Shown: positions 1 through 5,725, counted from the stretch's first letter. The stretch is 5,725 nt of DNA from an uncultured Blautia sp. (GCA_900552095.1 URYM01000128.1:1-5725), one strand, 5' to 3'. The notes: generated from the sequence alone by a model not told the origin. Made by a program: numbers and translations.

Positions 1-27
1 GCAGCGTCAGATGTGTATAAGAGACAG
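1..27 (+). other. Nextera (Tn5) adapter remnant, i5/read-1 side
   Basis: Bases 9-27 are the 19-base Tn5 mosaic end used in tagmentation libraries (AGATGTGTATAAGAGACAG). They are preceded by GCAGCGTC, the end of the Nextera read-1 adapter. This is library sequence and not genome. Translated, it gives the artefact peptides MYKRQ and MCIRDS at the start of forward ORFs. The matching read-2 adapter at the other end makes the identification essentially certain. Confidence 0.98.
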
Positions 28-1200
28 CAGCTGGATGAGCGCAGAGAACAGGAACAGGCGGAGAGTCAGAAACTGGAAGAAATCCGGCTGCACTATCAGA
101 CTGTGGCGCAGCAGGCGGGATTCCTTCAGGAGAATATGGGGCGTCTCCGGCAGGAGGAAGAAAAACTGCACCAGGAGGAAGCTGCAATCTGTCAGGAGAT
201 GGAGGGGAGCGGCAGCCGCCTGGCTGAGAAGGAAGAGCAGATCAGGATTCTGAAAGACCAGATCGCGGAAGCAGGCAGACAGGCACAGTGCCAGGAAGAG
301 AAACTGGCAGAGCTTGCCCGGGAAAAGGAAGAAATGTCGGCGCACCACAAGGGCTTTTTTGCCAGAAGGGAAGCACTTTCCAGAGATATTGCCGCCATGG
401 ATAAGGAATGCTTCCGTCTTGGCAGCCAGATGGAACGTCTGGAGGAGACGAAAGAGACACAGGTTAATTATATGTGGGAGGAATACGAACTGACTCCCTC
501 GGCGGCAAAAGAGATGGAGCTGGAAGAAAGGCCGGAGCGCAGTGAGATCAAAAGACAGATCGGGGAACTGCGGGATGGGATCAGAAAGCTGGGAAGCGTT
601 AATGTAAATGCCATTGAAGAATATAAGGAAGTGTCCGAGCGCCATGCATTTCTCTCCGGACAGTATACAGATCTGGTGAAAGCAGCGGAAACCCTGAAAG
701 ATATTATCGCTGAGCTGGATGAAGGAATGCGCAGACAGTTTACGGAGAAGTTTCGGGAAATACAGATTGAGTTTGATAAGGTGTTCAAGCAGCTCTTCGG
801 TGGCGGAAGGGGAACTCTGGAGCTGATCGAGGAGGAGGATGTACTGGAGGCGGGCATCCGGATCATTTCTCAGCCACCGGGCAAGAAGCTGCAGAATATG
901 ATGCAGCTTTCCGGAGGGGAGAAAGCACTGACCGCCATTGCTCTTCTGTTTGCGATCCAGAATTTAAAGCCGTCCCCGTTCTGTCTTCTGGATGAGATTG
1001 AGGCGGCGCTTGACGATTCCAATGTGACAAGGTTTGCAAAATATCTGCACAAACTGACTAAGAATACACAGTTTATTGTGATCACACACAGAAGGGGAAC
1101 CATGAACGCGGCAGACCGGCTTTATGGAATTACCATGCAGGAGAAGGGAGTTTCCACCCTGGTGTCTGTAAATCTTATAGAACATGATTTAGATAAATAA
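28..1200 (+). CDS. smc: Chromosome segregation/condensation protein SMC, C-terminal part (5'-truncated)
   Basis: SMC is the ATPase subunit of the bacterial SMC-ScpAB condensin, which extrudes DNA loops and helps separate replicated chromosomes on the nucleoid. About 390 residues remain of a family length near 1,190. Numbered from base 28, residues 1 to about 185 are Glu/Lys/Gln-rich heptad-like sequence, the returning arm of the long coiled coil. The conserved LGSVNVNAIEEY segment (about 189-199) leads into the C-terminal half of the ABC head. That head shows the signature motif LSGGEK (294-299), Walker B FCLLDE (318-323), the D-loop ALDD (327-330) and the switch-histidine region ITHRRGTM (352-359). 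The hinge, the other coil arm and the Walker A half are missing because the contig starts here. The TAA stop is 12 bases before ftsY, so the two are probably co-transcribed. Five adapter-coded residues (MYKRQ) ahead of base 28 do not belong to the protein. Confidence 0.97.
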   Translation, partial: QLDERREQEQAESQKLEEIRLHYQTVAQQAGFLQENMGRLRQEEEKLHQEEAAICQEMEGSGSRLAEKEEQIRILKDQIAEAGRQAQCQEEKLAELAREKEEMSAHHKGFFARREALSRDIAAMDKECFRLGSQMERLEETKETQVNYMWEEYELTPSAAKEMELEERPERSEIKRQIGELRDGIRKLGSVNVNAIEEYKEVSERHAFLSGQYTDLVKAAETLKDIIAELDEGMRRQFTEKFREIQIEFDKVFKQLFGGGRGTLELIEEEDVLEAGIRIISQPPGKKLQNMMQLSGGEKALTAIALLFAIQNLKPSPFCLLDEIEAALDDSNVTRFAKYLHKLTKNTQFIVITHRRGTMNAADRLYGITMQEKGVSTLVSVNLIEHDLDK

Positions 1201-1212
1201 CAGGAGGAAGAG

Positions 1213-2148
1213 ATGGGAGAAGAGAAAAAAGGGTTCTTCCGGCGGCTGGTCGCCGGACTGACAAAGACCAGAGATAATATTGTATCCGGGATCGACAGCA
1301 TTTTCAGCGGATTTTCCAGTATTGATGAGGATTTTTACGAGGAGATCGAGGAAATCCTGGTGATGGGAGATATCGGGATCAATGCGACGACAAAGATTAT
1401 CGAGCATCTGAAAGAGCAGGTAAAGGAGCAGCATATTAAGGAACCTTCTGCCTGCAAGCAGCTTCTGATCGACAGCATCAAGCACCAGATGGACGTGGGA
1501 GAGACAGCCTATGAATTTGAAAACCGGGAATCGGTGGTGCTGATCATCGGAGTGAACGGTGTGGGCAAGACGACCTCTGTGGGCAAGCTGGCCGGCAAGT
1601 TAAAAGACCAGGGGAAAAAGGTGCTTTTGGCGGCAGCAGACACATTCCGCGCAGCGGCGGGAGAGCAGCTGACTCAGTGGGCGCACAGAGCAGGCGTCGA
1701 TATGATCGGGGGCCAGGAGGGAGCAGATCCGGCGGCAATCGTCTATGACGCGGTGCAGGCAGCAAAGGCCAGAAATGTGGATGTGCTGCTCTGCGATACG
1801 GCGGGCAGGCTTCATAACAAGAAGAATCTGATGGAAGAATTAAAGAAGATCTATCGCGTGCTGGAGAGAGAATATCCGGAGGCATACCTGGAGACTCTGG
1901 TGGTTCTGGACGGAACCACAGGACAGAATGCCCTGGCTCAGGCCAGACAGTTTGCGGAGGCGGCCAATGTAACGGGTATCATCCTCACCAAACTGGATGG
2001 AACGGCGAAAGGAGGAATCGCAGTGGCGATCCAGTCAGAGCTTGATATACCGGTAAAATATATCGGTGTGGGCGAGACGATCGACGATCTGCAGAAATTT
2101 GATTCGGAACAATTTGTAAATGCACTGTTTGACGTAAAAGAGGATTGA
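1213..2148 (+). CDS. ftsY: Signal recognition particle receptor FtsY (SRP GTPase)
   Basis: FtsY is the membrane-associated receptor for the signal recognition particle. It forms a GTP-dependent heterodimer with Ffh and delivers ribosomes making membrane proteins to the SecYEG translocon. The 311-residue protein is complete and compact: it has only a short N-terminal region with a basic, amphipathic-looking stretch (KKGFFRRLVAGL, 5-16) and lacks the long acidic A domain seen in enterobacteria. The helical N domain covers roughly 15-100. The G domain shows P-loop GVNGVGKT (113-120), the DTFRAAAGEQL motif (143-153), G3 DTAGR (195-199) and G4 TKLD (259-262). The typical FtsY ending GVGETIDDLQKFDSEQFVNALF lies near the C-terminus; the phrase VGETIDDL separates it from Ffh. 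AGGAGG at 1202-1207 sits 5 bases ahead of the ATG and supports this start. The gene is 12 bases after smc and 4 bases before ilvA. Confidence 0.98.
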   Translation: MGEEKKGFFRRLVAGLTKTRDNIVSGIDSIFSGFSSIDEDFYEEIEEILVMGDIGINATTKIIEHLKEQVKEQHIKEPSACKQLLIDSIKHQMDVGETAYEFENRESVVLIIGVNGVGKTTSVGKLAGKLKDQGKKVLLAAADTFRAAAGEQLTQWAHRAGVDMIGGQEGADPAAIVYDAVQAAKARNVDVLLCDTAGRLHNKKNLMEELKKIYRVLEREYPEAYLETLVVLDGTTGQNALAQARQFAEAANVTGIILTKLDGTAKGGIAVAIQSELDIPVKYIGVGETIDDLQKFDSEQFVNALFDVKED

Positions 2149-2152
2149 GAAT

Positions 2153-3364
2153 ATGTTGACATTAGATAAATTTGAGGAAGCATCAGAAATTGTAAAACAG
2201 GTAACTCAGGAGACGAAGCTGATCTACAGCGATTATTTAAGTGCTCAGACAGGCAACCGGGTTTACTTAAAGCCGGAAAATATGCAGCGCACCGGTGCGT
2301 ATAAGGTGCGGGGCGCCTATTATAAGATCAGTACCATGAGTCCGGAGGAGAGGGAGAAGGGACTGATTACGGCTTCTGCCGGAAATCATGCGCAGGGTGT
2401 GGCCTACGCTTCCCAGCGCTACGGGGTGAAAGCTACCATCGTAATGCCCACAACTACGCCGCTTATTAAGGTGGAGCGCACCAAAAATTACGGAGCAGAG
2501 GTGGTGCTCTGGGGAGATGTATACGATGAGGCCTGCGCAAAAGCGTATGAACTGGCAGAGGAACACGGGTATACCTTTGTGCATCCTTTTGATGATCCGG
2601 CCGTAGCTACCGGACAGGGAACCATCGCCATGGAAATCGTAAAAGAACTTCCTCTGGTAGATTACATTCTGGTACCTGTGGGCGGCGGCGGACTGGCTAC
2701 TGGTGTATCTACCCTGGCCAAACTTCTCAATCCCAATATCAAGGTGATCGGCGTGGAGCCGGCAGGTGCAAACTGCCTGCAGGTATCGCTGGAAAAAGGA
2801 GAAGTGACCACCCTCCCCGGAGTAACTACGATCGCGGACGGTACGGCAGTGAAAACGCCGGGAAACAATATTTTCCCCTATCTGCAGAAGAATCTGGACG
2901 GCGTAATTACGGTGGAGGATGATGAGCTCATCGTAGCTTTTCTGGATATGGTGGAGAATCATAAGATGATCGTGGAGAATTCCGGTCTTCTTACAGTGGC
3001 AGCCTTGAAGCACCTGAATGTAAAGAATAAAAAGATTGTTTCCATTTTAAGTGGCGGAAATATGGATGTGATCACGATGTCTTCTGTGATTCAGCATGGT
3101 CTGATCCAGAGAGACAGGATTTTTACAATTTCTGTGCTTCTGCCGGATAAGCCGGGCGAACTGACCCGGGTATCCGGAATCATCGCAGAGGCAAAAGGAA
3201 ACGTGATCCGCCTGGATCACAATCAGTTCTACAGTGTCAACAGAAATGCGGCGGTGGAGCTGAAGATTACGCTGGAGGCTTTTGGAACGGATCACAAGAT
3301 GGAAATCATACGGGCTCTGGAAGAGCAGGGTTATAAGCCGAAGCAAATTCGTCCCAATCTCTAA
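2153..3364 (+). CDS. ilvA: Threonine ammonia-lyase (threonine deaminase) with C-terminal ACT domain
   Basis: This PLP-dependent cytoplasmic enzyme converts L-threonine to 2-oxobutyrate and ammonia. That is the first step of isoleucine synthesis, or the entry to threonine catabolism. The protein is complete at 403 residues, the usual length of the Firmicutes form with a single ACT domain, and shorter than the roughly 510-residue enterobacterial IlvA. Lys51 in RTGAYKVRG is the Schiff-base lysine. SAGNHAQG (75-82) is the substrate/carboxylate loop, VGGGGLATG (176-184) is the phosphate-binding glycine loop, and SGGN (300-303) is the site near the PLP ring nitrogen. Residues about 324-400 form an ACT domain (VLLPDKPGELTRVSGIIAE), which suggests allosteric control by an amino acid. 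The short class, similar to catabolic TdcB, often carries this arrangement, so biosynthetic versus catabolic use cannot be settled here. AAGAGGA at 2138-2144, inside the end of ftsY, serves as the RBS, and the 4-base gap suggests translational coupling. Confidence 0.95.
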   Translation: MLTLDKFEEASEIVKQVTQETKLIYSDYLSAQTGNRVYLKPENMQRTGAYKVRGAYYKISTMSPEEREKGLITASAGNHAQGVAYASQRYGVKATIVMPTTTPLIKVERTKNYGAEVVLWGDVYDEACAKAYELAEEHGYTFVHPFDDPAVATGQGTIAMEIVKELPLVDYILVPVGGGGLATGVSTLAKLLNPNIKVIGVEPAGANCLQVSLEKGEVTTLPGVTTIADGTAVKTPGNNIFPYLQKNLDGVITVEDDELIVAFLDMVENHKMIVENSGLLTVAALKHLNVKNKKIVSILSGGNMDVITMSSVIQHGLIQRDRIFTISVLLPDKPGELTRVSGIIAEAKGNVIRLDHNQFYSVNRNAAVELKITLEAFGTDHKMEIIRALEEQGYKPKQIRPNL

Positions 3365-3400
3365 AAAGTCTGAAATTTTGATAAAAAATCCCGAAAATAA

Positions 3401-3429
3401 TTGACTGTTTAAGGGGAAAGAGGTAATAT
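3401..3429 (+). promoter_or_regulatory. Sigma-A-type promoter for the small membrane protein gene
   Basis: TTGACT (3401-3406) and TAATAT (3424-3429) are separated by exactly 17 bases, close to the vegetative consensus. An overlapping TATAAT at 3427-3432 matches the -10 better but would leave a 20-base spacer. The local sequence is AT-rich compared with its surroundings. The -10 lies about 47 bases ahead of the ATG at 3477. I see no clear intrinsic terminator between the ilvA stop and this promoter, so read-through from the smc-ftsY-ilvA operon remains possible. Confidence 0.75.
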
Positions 3430-3463
3430 AATAATAACAACTGGAACAGGTTTTCTTGTGGAG

Positions 3464-3468
3464 AGGAG
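3464..3468 (+). promoter_or_regulatory. Ribosome binding site that fixes the start at 3477
   Basis: AGGAG lies 8 bases ahead of ATG 3477. An in-frame TTG at 3456 would give a protein seven residues longer, but it lies upstream of this site and has no RBS of its own. Another ATG at 3469 is only one base-step from the RBS and opens an 7-codon frame that stops at 3490-3492, so it is unlikely to be used. Confidence 0.75.
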
Positions 3469-3476
3469 ATGGGTTT

Positions 3477-3827
3477 ATGTACGAAAACATAGCTTTTTGG
3501 ACGATGCTCATTTGTTTCATCCTTCTGACGGCAGTTTTTTTCTATGAGCTGAGGATCCGTATGGCAGGAAGTCACGGGGAAATGCACAGCTGGTCTTATC
3601 TGATCGGGCGGATCTGCTTCCGTTTCACCAGTGTGGTAGGATTTGCGATTGGAAGACTGGAAAAGGGCAACCGGCAGGAGAAAGAAGGCGAGTTTGCCAG
3701 ATATCCCATGAGGAGAGAAGCGCTGGCAGGGGCAGGAAAAAGAGAACTGCACAGTGCCGGATTCTCCGGGAAGATCTCCCGGGAAGAGCACAGAAGAAAG
3801 CAGTTCCGGTTAAAGATTCTGGATTAA
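3477..3827 (+). CDS. Hypothetical small membrane-anchored basic protein, 116 aa
   Basis: I do not recognise this protein. Residues about 6-23 (AFWTMLICFILLTAVFFY) form one strongly hydrophobic segment with no obvious cleavage site, so it is probably an N-terminal membrane anchor. A second, weaker apolar stretch near 41-58 (YLIGRICFRFTSVVGFAI) contains two arginines and is more likely amphipathic or peripheral. The remainder (about 60-116) is polar and strongly basic, rich in Arg, Lys and Glu (for example REEHRRKQFRLK), and is expected to be cytoplasmic and perhaps disordered. The ATG start is chosen from the AGGAG 8 bases upstream. The gene has its own promoter and is followed by a strong hairpin, so it looks like a one-gene transcription unit. 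Codon use resembles that of its neighbours. A real gene is likely given promoter, RBS, membrane segment and terminator together; function is unknown. Confidence 0.75.
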   Translation: MYENIAFWTMLICFILLTAVFFYELRIRMAGSHGEMHSWSYLIGRICFRFTSVVGFAIGRLEKGNRQEKEGEFARYPMRREALAGAGKRELHSAGFSGKISREEHRRKQFRLKILD

Positions 3828-3840
3828 ATCCGGACAGACA

Positions 3841-3902
3841 AAGAGGCGGCTGCGGGCAGGGCAGGAAGAATGATTCTTCCCCCCTTCTCGCAGCCGCCTT
3901 TT
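3841..3902 (+). terminator. Rho-independent terminator hairpin, probably bidirectional
   Basis: Bases 3841-3854 pair with 3889-3902 to form a 14-bp stem with one G-U pair. The core is AGGCGGCTGCG against CGCAGCCGCCT, 11 perfect pairs. The 34-base loop holds a second stem (GGAAGAA 3864-3870 with TTCTTCC 3874-3880, loop TGA), extended after a small bulge by GGG/CCC. The forward-strand arm ends in TTTT, and the reverse-strand exit reads CTCTTTG. It lies between convergent genes ending at 3827 (+) and 3915 (-) and probably stops both transcripts. The U tract is short, so strength is uncertain. Confidence 0.75.
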
Positions 3903-3914
3903 GGCAGTACGTTC

Positions 3915-5025
3915 TTATTTTACTGTGATCAGATCATACGCTCTGGTTCCAAGCCCCAGTTTTTCCGCATGGTCGAGACAGACGATCCAGTTCGTTTCCG
4001 GTCCCACTTTGTGGAAGTGATCCCCCTCGTCATGGAGGTGTTCACCCAGCTGACTGTTTTCAATAACCGGCTGGCGGTTGACCGCATCGGCGCAGGCCAT
4101 ATCGAGAGCCACCGGGTCAAAAGAGGCGAACATCCCCACATCAGGAACGATGGCGGCGTCATTTTCACCGTGACAATCGCACTGAGGGGAGACATCGATG
4201 ACCATATTGATGTAGAAGCAGGGACGTCCCTGAACGACAGCCTTCGTGTACTCTGCAATTTTTTTATTCAGGATATCGTTGGACTCATCGGAAGCGGAAC
4301 AGACAGCATCCTGATGACAGATACCGATACATCTGCCGCAGCCTACGCATTTGCTGTGATCAATGGAGGCTTTCCTGTCTGTTACTGTGATGGCGCTGTG
4401 AGCACAGACTTTGGTGCACATTTTGCAGCCGATGCACAGATCCTGATCTACGTGGGGTTTGCCGGCACTGTGCATTTCCATTTTTCCGGCCCGGGACCCA
4501 CAGCCCATGCCGATGTTTTTAAGAGCGCCGCCAAAACCGGTACATTCATGTCCCTTAAAATGAGCCAGAGAGATGAAAATATCGGCGTCCATAACAGCCC
4601 TTCCGATTTTGGCCTCTTTGACGTACTCGCCGCCCTCTACCGGGACGAGAGACTCATCGGTTCCCTTTAAGCCGTCTGCGATGATCACGTGACAGCCGGT
4701 GGAGTAGGGGGGTGAAGCCGTTCTGGTAAGCAGAATCAATGTGATCCAGAGCGTTTTTCCGCCCGCCCACATACAGTGTATTGCAGTCTGTGAGGAAGGG
4801 ACGGCCGCCCAGGCTTTTTACTACATCGGCCACAGTTCTGGCGTAGTTGGGTCTTAAGAATGCCAGGTTGCCGGGCTCGCCGAAGTGAATCTTGATAGCG
4901 GCATATTTTTTGTCAAAGTCGATGTCTCCGATACCTGCTTTGCGAATCAGTTTTTCCAGCTTCTGCTGAAGATTACAGGTGGGAGTGGTGCGCATGTCTG
5001 TGAAATAAACTTTTGCCTTTTCCAT
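3915..5025 (-). CDS. DUF362 domain Fe-S protein with two 4Fe-4S ferredoxin motifs, interrupted by a frameshift
   Basis: This is an uncharacterised iron-sulfur protein of the DUF362 type (similar to COG2768). Its reaction is unknown; electron transfer is plausible from the clusters. As given, the frame is broken. The first part starts at 5025 and reads correctly through Thr105-Pro106, then runs out of frame to a stop at 4654. The second part stays open to the TAA at 3915. Removing one C from the coding-strand C6 run (4707-4712) restores a 369-residue protein, the usual family size, with NGFTPYSTGCHVIIADGLKG across the join. In that repaired numbering there are AIKIHFGEPGN (43-53) and GGALKNIGMGCGSR (about 165-178). 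Two CxxCxxCxxxC sets follow, at Cys197/200/203/207 and Cys226/229/232/236, and a CDCHGEND segment near 282-289. There is no signal peptide or membrane segment, so it is likely cytoplasmic. An AAGGAGGT RBS precedes the ATG. Confidence 0.9.
4707..4712 (-). other. Frameshift site: G6 (coding C6) homopolymer in the DUF362 gene
   Basis: The forward strand reads GTA followed by six G. On the coding strand this is ACC CCC CTA in the upstream frame and CCC CCC TAC in the downstream frame. Five Cs would give ACC CCC TAC, joining the conserved N- and C-terminal parts without gap or overlap. The shift is therefore a single added base in a homopolymer: a sequencing or assembly error, a real mutation, or slippage. 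Confidence 0.88.
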
Positions 5026-5031
5026 GGAATG

Positions 5032-5039
5032 ACCTCCTT
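5032..5039 (-). promoter_or_regulatory. Consensus Shine-Dalgarno for the DUF362 gene
   Basis: On the reverse strand AAGGAGGT lies 6 bases ahead of the ATG at 5025-5023. It is a full match to the 16S anti-SD and fixes the start. It implies efficient translation initiation. Confidence 0.85.
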
Positions 5040-5054
5040 AACGAAATTAATTTT

Positions 5055-5083
5055 ATTGTACCATTTTGTCTTTTCGGATTCAA
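5055..5083 (-). promoter_or_regulatory. Sigma-A-type promoter for the DUF362 gene
   Basis: On the reverse strand, TTGAAT (forward 5078-5083) and TACAAT (forward 5055-5060) are 17 bases apart. The -10 is about 29 bases upstream of the start codon, so the leader would be short (about 20-25 bases) and leave no room for a riboswitch. Confidence 0.7.
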
Positions 5084-5100
5084 TCTCTGCGGGGAAATCT

Positions 5101-5129
5101 TTGCGCTGAAAGAGCGGATATGGTATACT
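5101..5129 (+). promoter_or_regulatory. Extended -10 promoter for larB
   Basis: TATACT at 5124-5129 is preceded by TGG, giving an extended -10 (TGnTATACT). A poor -35 (TTGCGC, 5101-5106) sits 17 bases upstream. The -10 ends 33 bases before the larB ATG. It is back-to-back with the reverse-strand promoter; the two -35 boxes are separated by 17 bases. Confidence 0.65.
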
Positions 5130-5162
5130 GACGCTAGAAGAGCCGTTGAAAGGATGAGAGAA

Positions 5163-5698
5163 ATGGACGTAAGACAGCTTTTGGAAAGGGTGAAGGAGGG
5201 AAGCATGCCGCTTGAGGAGGCGGAAGAGTATTTAAAGAAGCTTCCCTATGAAGATATCGGGTGTGCGAAACTTGACTATCACCGGGCGCTGCGGTCCGGG
5301 TTTGGAGAGGTGATCTATGGTCCCGGAAAGACGGTGGAGCAGATTGCAGAGATCTGCAGCCATTTTGCAGAGCGCAGACAAAATGTGCTGGCTACCAGGG
5401 TGAGCCCGGAGCAGGCCGCAGCGGTAAAGAGGAGGATTCCGGAGGCAGAGTATGAAAAGACAGGCAGAACGCTTCAGCTTGTCTTTGAAAAAAAGTCTCC
5501 GTCAGGCTATGTGGCAGTCTGTACAGGAGGAACTGCAGATATTCCGGTGGCAGAGGAGGCAGCCCGGACAGCAGAATTTTTTGGATGCCGGGTGGAACGC
5601 TTCTTTGATGTGGGAGTAGCCGGGATCCATCGGCTTTTTTCAAAACTGGATGAGATCCGGAAGGCAAACTGTATTGTGGCAGCGGCAGGAATGGAAGG
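5163..5698 (+). CDS. larB: Nickel pincer cofactor biosynthesis protein LarB, N-terminal part (3'-truncated)
   Basis: LarB carboxylates the pyridinium ring of nicotinic acid adenine dinucleotide and releases AMP, yielding pyridinium-3,5-biscarboxylic acid mononucleotide. This is the first step toward the nickel-pincer nucleotide used by LarA lactate racemase and relatives. The visible 178 residues show the N-terminal LarB region LDYHRALRSGFGEVIYGPGKT (about 37-57, incl. conserved HRALR..GF.EVI..GKT). A PurE-like domain then begins, with VCTGGTADIPVAEEA (119-133) and FDVGVAGIHRL (148-158), ending at AGMEG. Family length is about 245-260, so roughly 70 residues are lost at the contig end, including the expected catalytic cysteine region. 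The frame runs on into adapter with no stop. ATG 5163 is chosen over in-frame ATG 5154 because AAAGGA (5149-5154) is 8 bases upstream of 5163 and overlaps the other. PurE (AIR carboxylase) is a distant relative, but the N-terminal region favours LarB. Confidence 0.93.
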
Positions 5699-5725
5699 CT
5701 GTCTCTTATACACATCTCCGAGCCC
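5699..5725 (+). other. Nextera (Tn5) adapter remnant, i7/read-2 side
   Basis: Bases 5699-5717 are the reverse complement of the Tn5 mosaic end (CTGTCTCTTATACACATCT), followed by CCGAGCCC from the Nextera read-2 adapter. This is library sequence. Reverse-strand frames starting here begin with MCIRDS or MYKRQ and are artefacts. The boundary is uncertain by a base or so because the C at 5699 could also be genomic. Confidence 0.98.

Noticed and set aside
7..645. 212-codon reverse-strand frame opposite smc
   Set aside because: It is Leu/Phe-rich because it is the antisense of Glu/Lys/Gln coiled-coil codons, and its N- or C-terminal end runs into adapter (LIHI is adapter-derived). It is a shadow of smc.
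2267..3013. 248-codon reverse-strand frame opposite ilvA
   Set aside because: It lies entirely within ilvA, which has complete catalytic motifs. There is no RBS or known domain on the reverse strand.
3371..3392. Possible AT-only hairpin (ATTTT/AAAAT) after ilvA as a terminator
   Set aside because: The stem is about 5 A-T pairs with no GC and no following T tract, so it is too weak to call a terminator.
3306..3791. Reverse-strand frames opposite the ilvA end and the small membrane protein (3306-3791 and 3047-3520)
   Set aside because: They overlap the forward gene, which has promoter, RBS and a membrane segment, and they also run antisense through the promoter region. No supporting signals on the reverse strand.
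3870..4670. 266-codon open frame on the forward strand opposite the DUF362 gene
   Set aside because: It is antisense to a gene with clear ferredoxin motifs, begins inside the terminator hairpin, has no RBS, and its residues show no recognisable domain. High GC at third positions of the real gene explains the open frame.
5104..5116. Small inverted repeat CGCT-GAAAG-AGCG in the larB promoter spacer as an operator
   Set aside because: Only four base pairs per arm; this occurs easily by chance, and there is no second copy or known regulator match.
28..5698. A novel defence, mobile or CRISPR system
   Set aside because: I looked on both strands for direct repeat arrays, transposase or integrase motifs, terminal inverted repeats, reverse transcriptase or nuclease motifs and structured RNA, and saw none. 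The only transposon-like sequences are the library adapters.
5392..5715. Reverse-strand frames beginning MCIRDS and MYKRQ at the right end
   Set aside because: Their starts lie in Nextera adapter sequence and they run antisense to larB.

Overview
The window looks like a chromosomal housekeeping segment from an anaerobic Clostridia bacterium, probably Lachnospiraceae. This placement is an inference from four things: the smc-ftsY-ilvA gene order, strong AGGAGG-type ribosome binding sites, sigma-A-like promoters, and a clostridial Fe-S protein of the DUF362 family. The DNA was almost certainly sequenced from a Nextera (Tn5) library. Bases 1-27 and 5699-5725 are transposase adapter sequence, so the biological insert is 28-5698 and both end genes are cut by the contig boundary, not by biology.

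Layout, left to right. (1) 28-1200 (+): C-terminal third of the chromosome-condensation ATPase SMC. (2) 1213-2148 (+): FtsY, the signal recognition particle receptor. (3) 2153-3364 (+): threonine ammonia-lyase IlvA with a C-terminal ACT domain. These three lie 12 and 4 bases apart and form one likely operon. (4) 3365-3476: a short intergenic region with a good sigma-A promoter. (5) 3477-3827 (+): a small, unrecognised, basic protein with one N-terminal membrane segment. (6) 3841-3902: a long hairpin between convergent genes, probably a two-way terminator. (7) 3915-5025 (-): a DUF362 / double 4Fe-4S ferredoxin-domain protein, interrupted by a one-base expansion of a homopolymer at 4707-4712. 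(8) 5026-5162: a divergent intergenic region carrying back-to-back promoters. (9) 5163-5698 (+): the N-terminal part of LarB, a nickel-pincer cofactor biosynthesis enzyme, cut by the contig end.

The first three genes serve unrelated core functions: chromosome organisation, membrane protein targeting, and isoleucine or 2-oxobutyrate metabolism. They are linked by co-transcription rather than by a common pathway. The DUF362 protein and LarB are divergently transcribed and may or may not be related in function.

I found no sign of a CRISPR array, mobile element, phage gene, tRNA, rRNA, riboswitch or defence system, and nothing I would call a new biological system. The points most worth a second look are the frameshift in the DUF362 gene, the adapter ends (which create false ORFs), and the uncharacterised small membrane protein.
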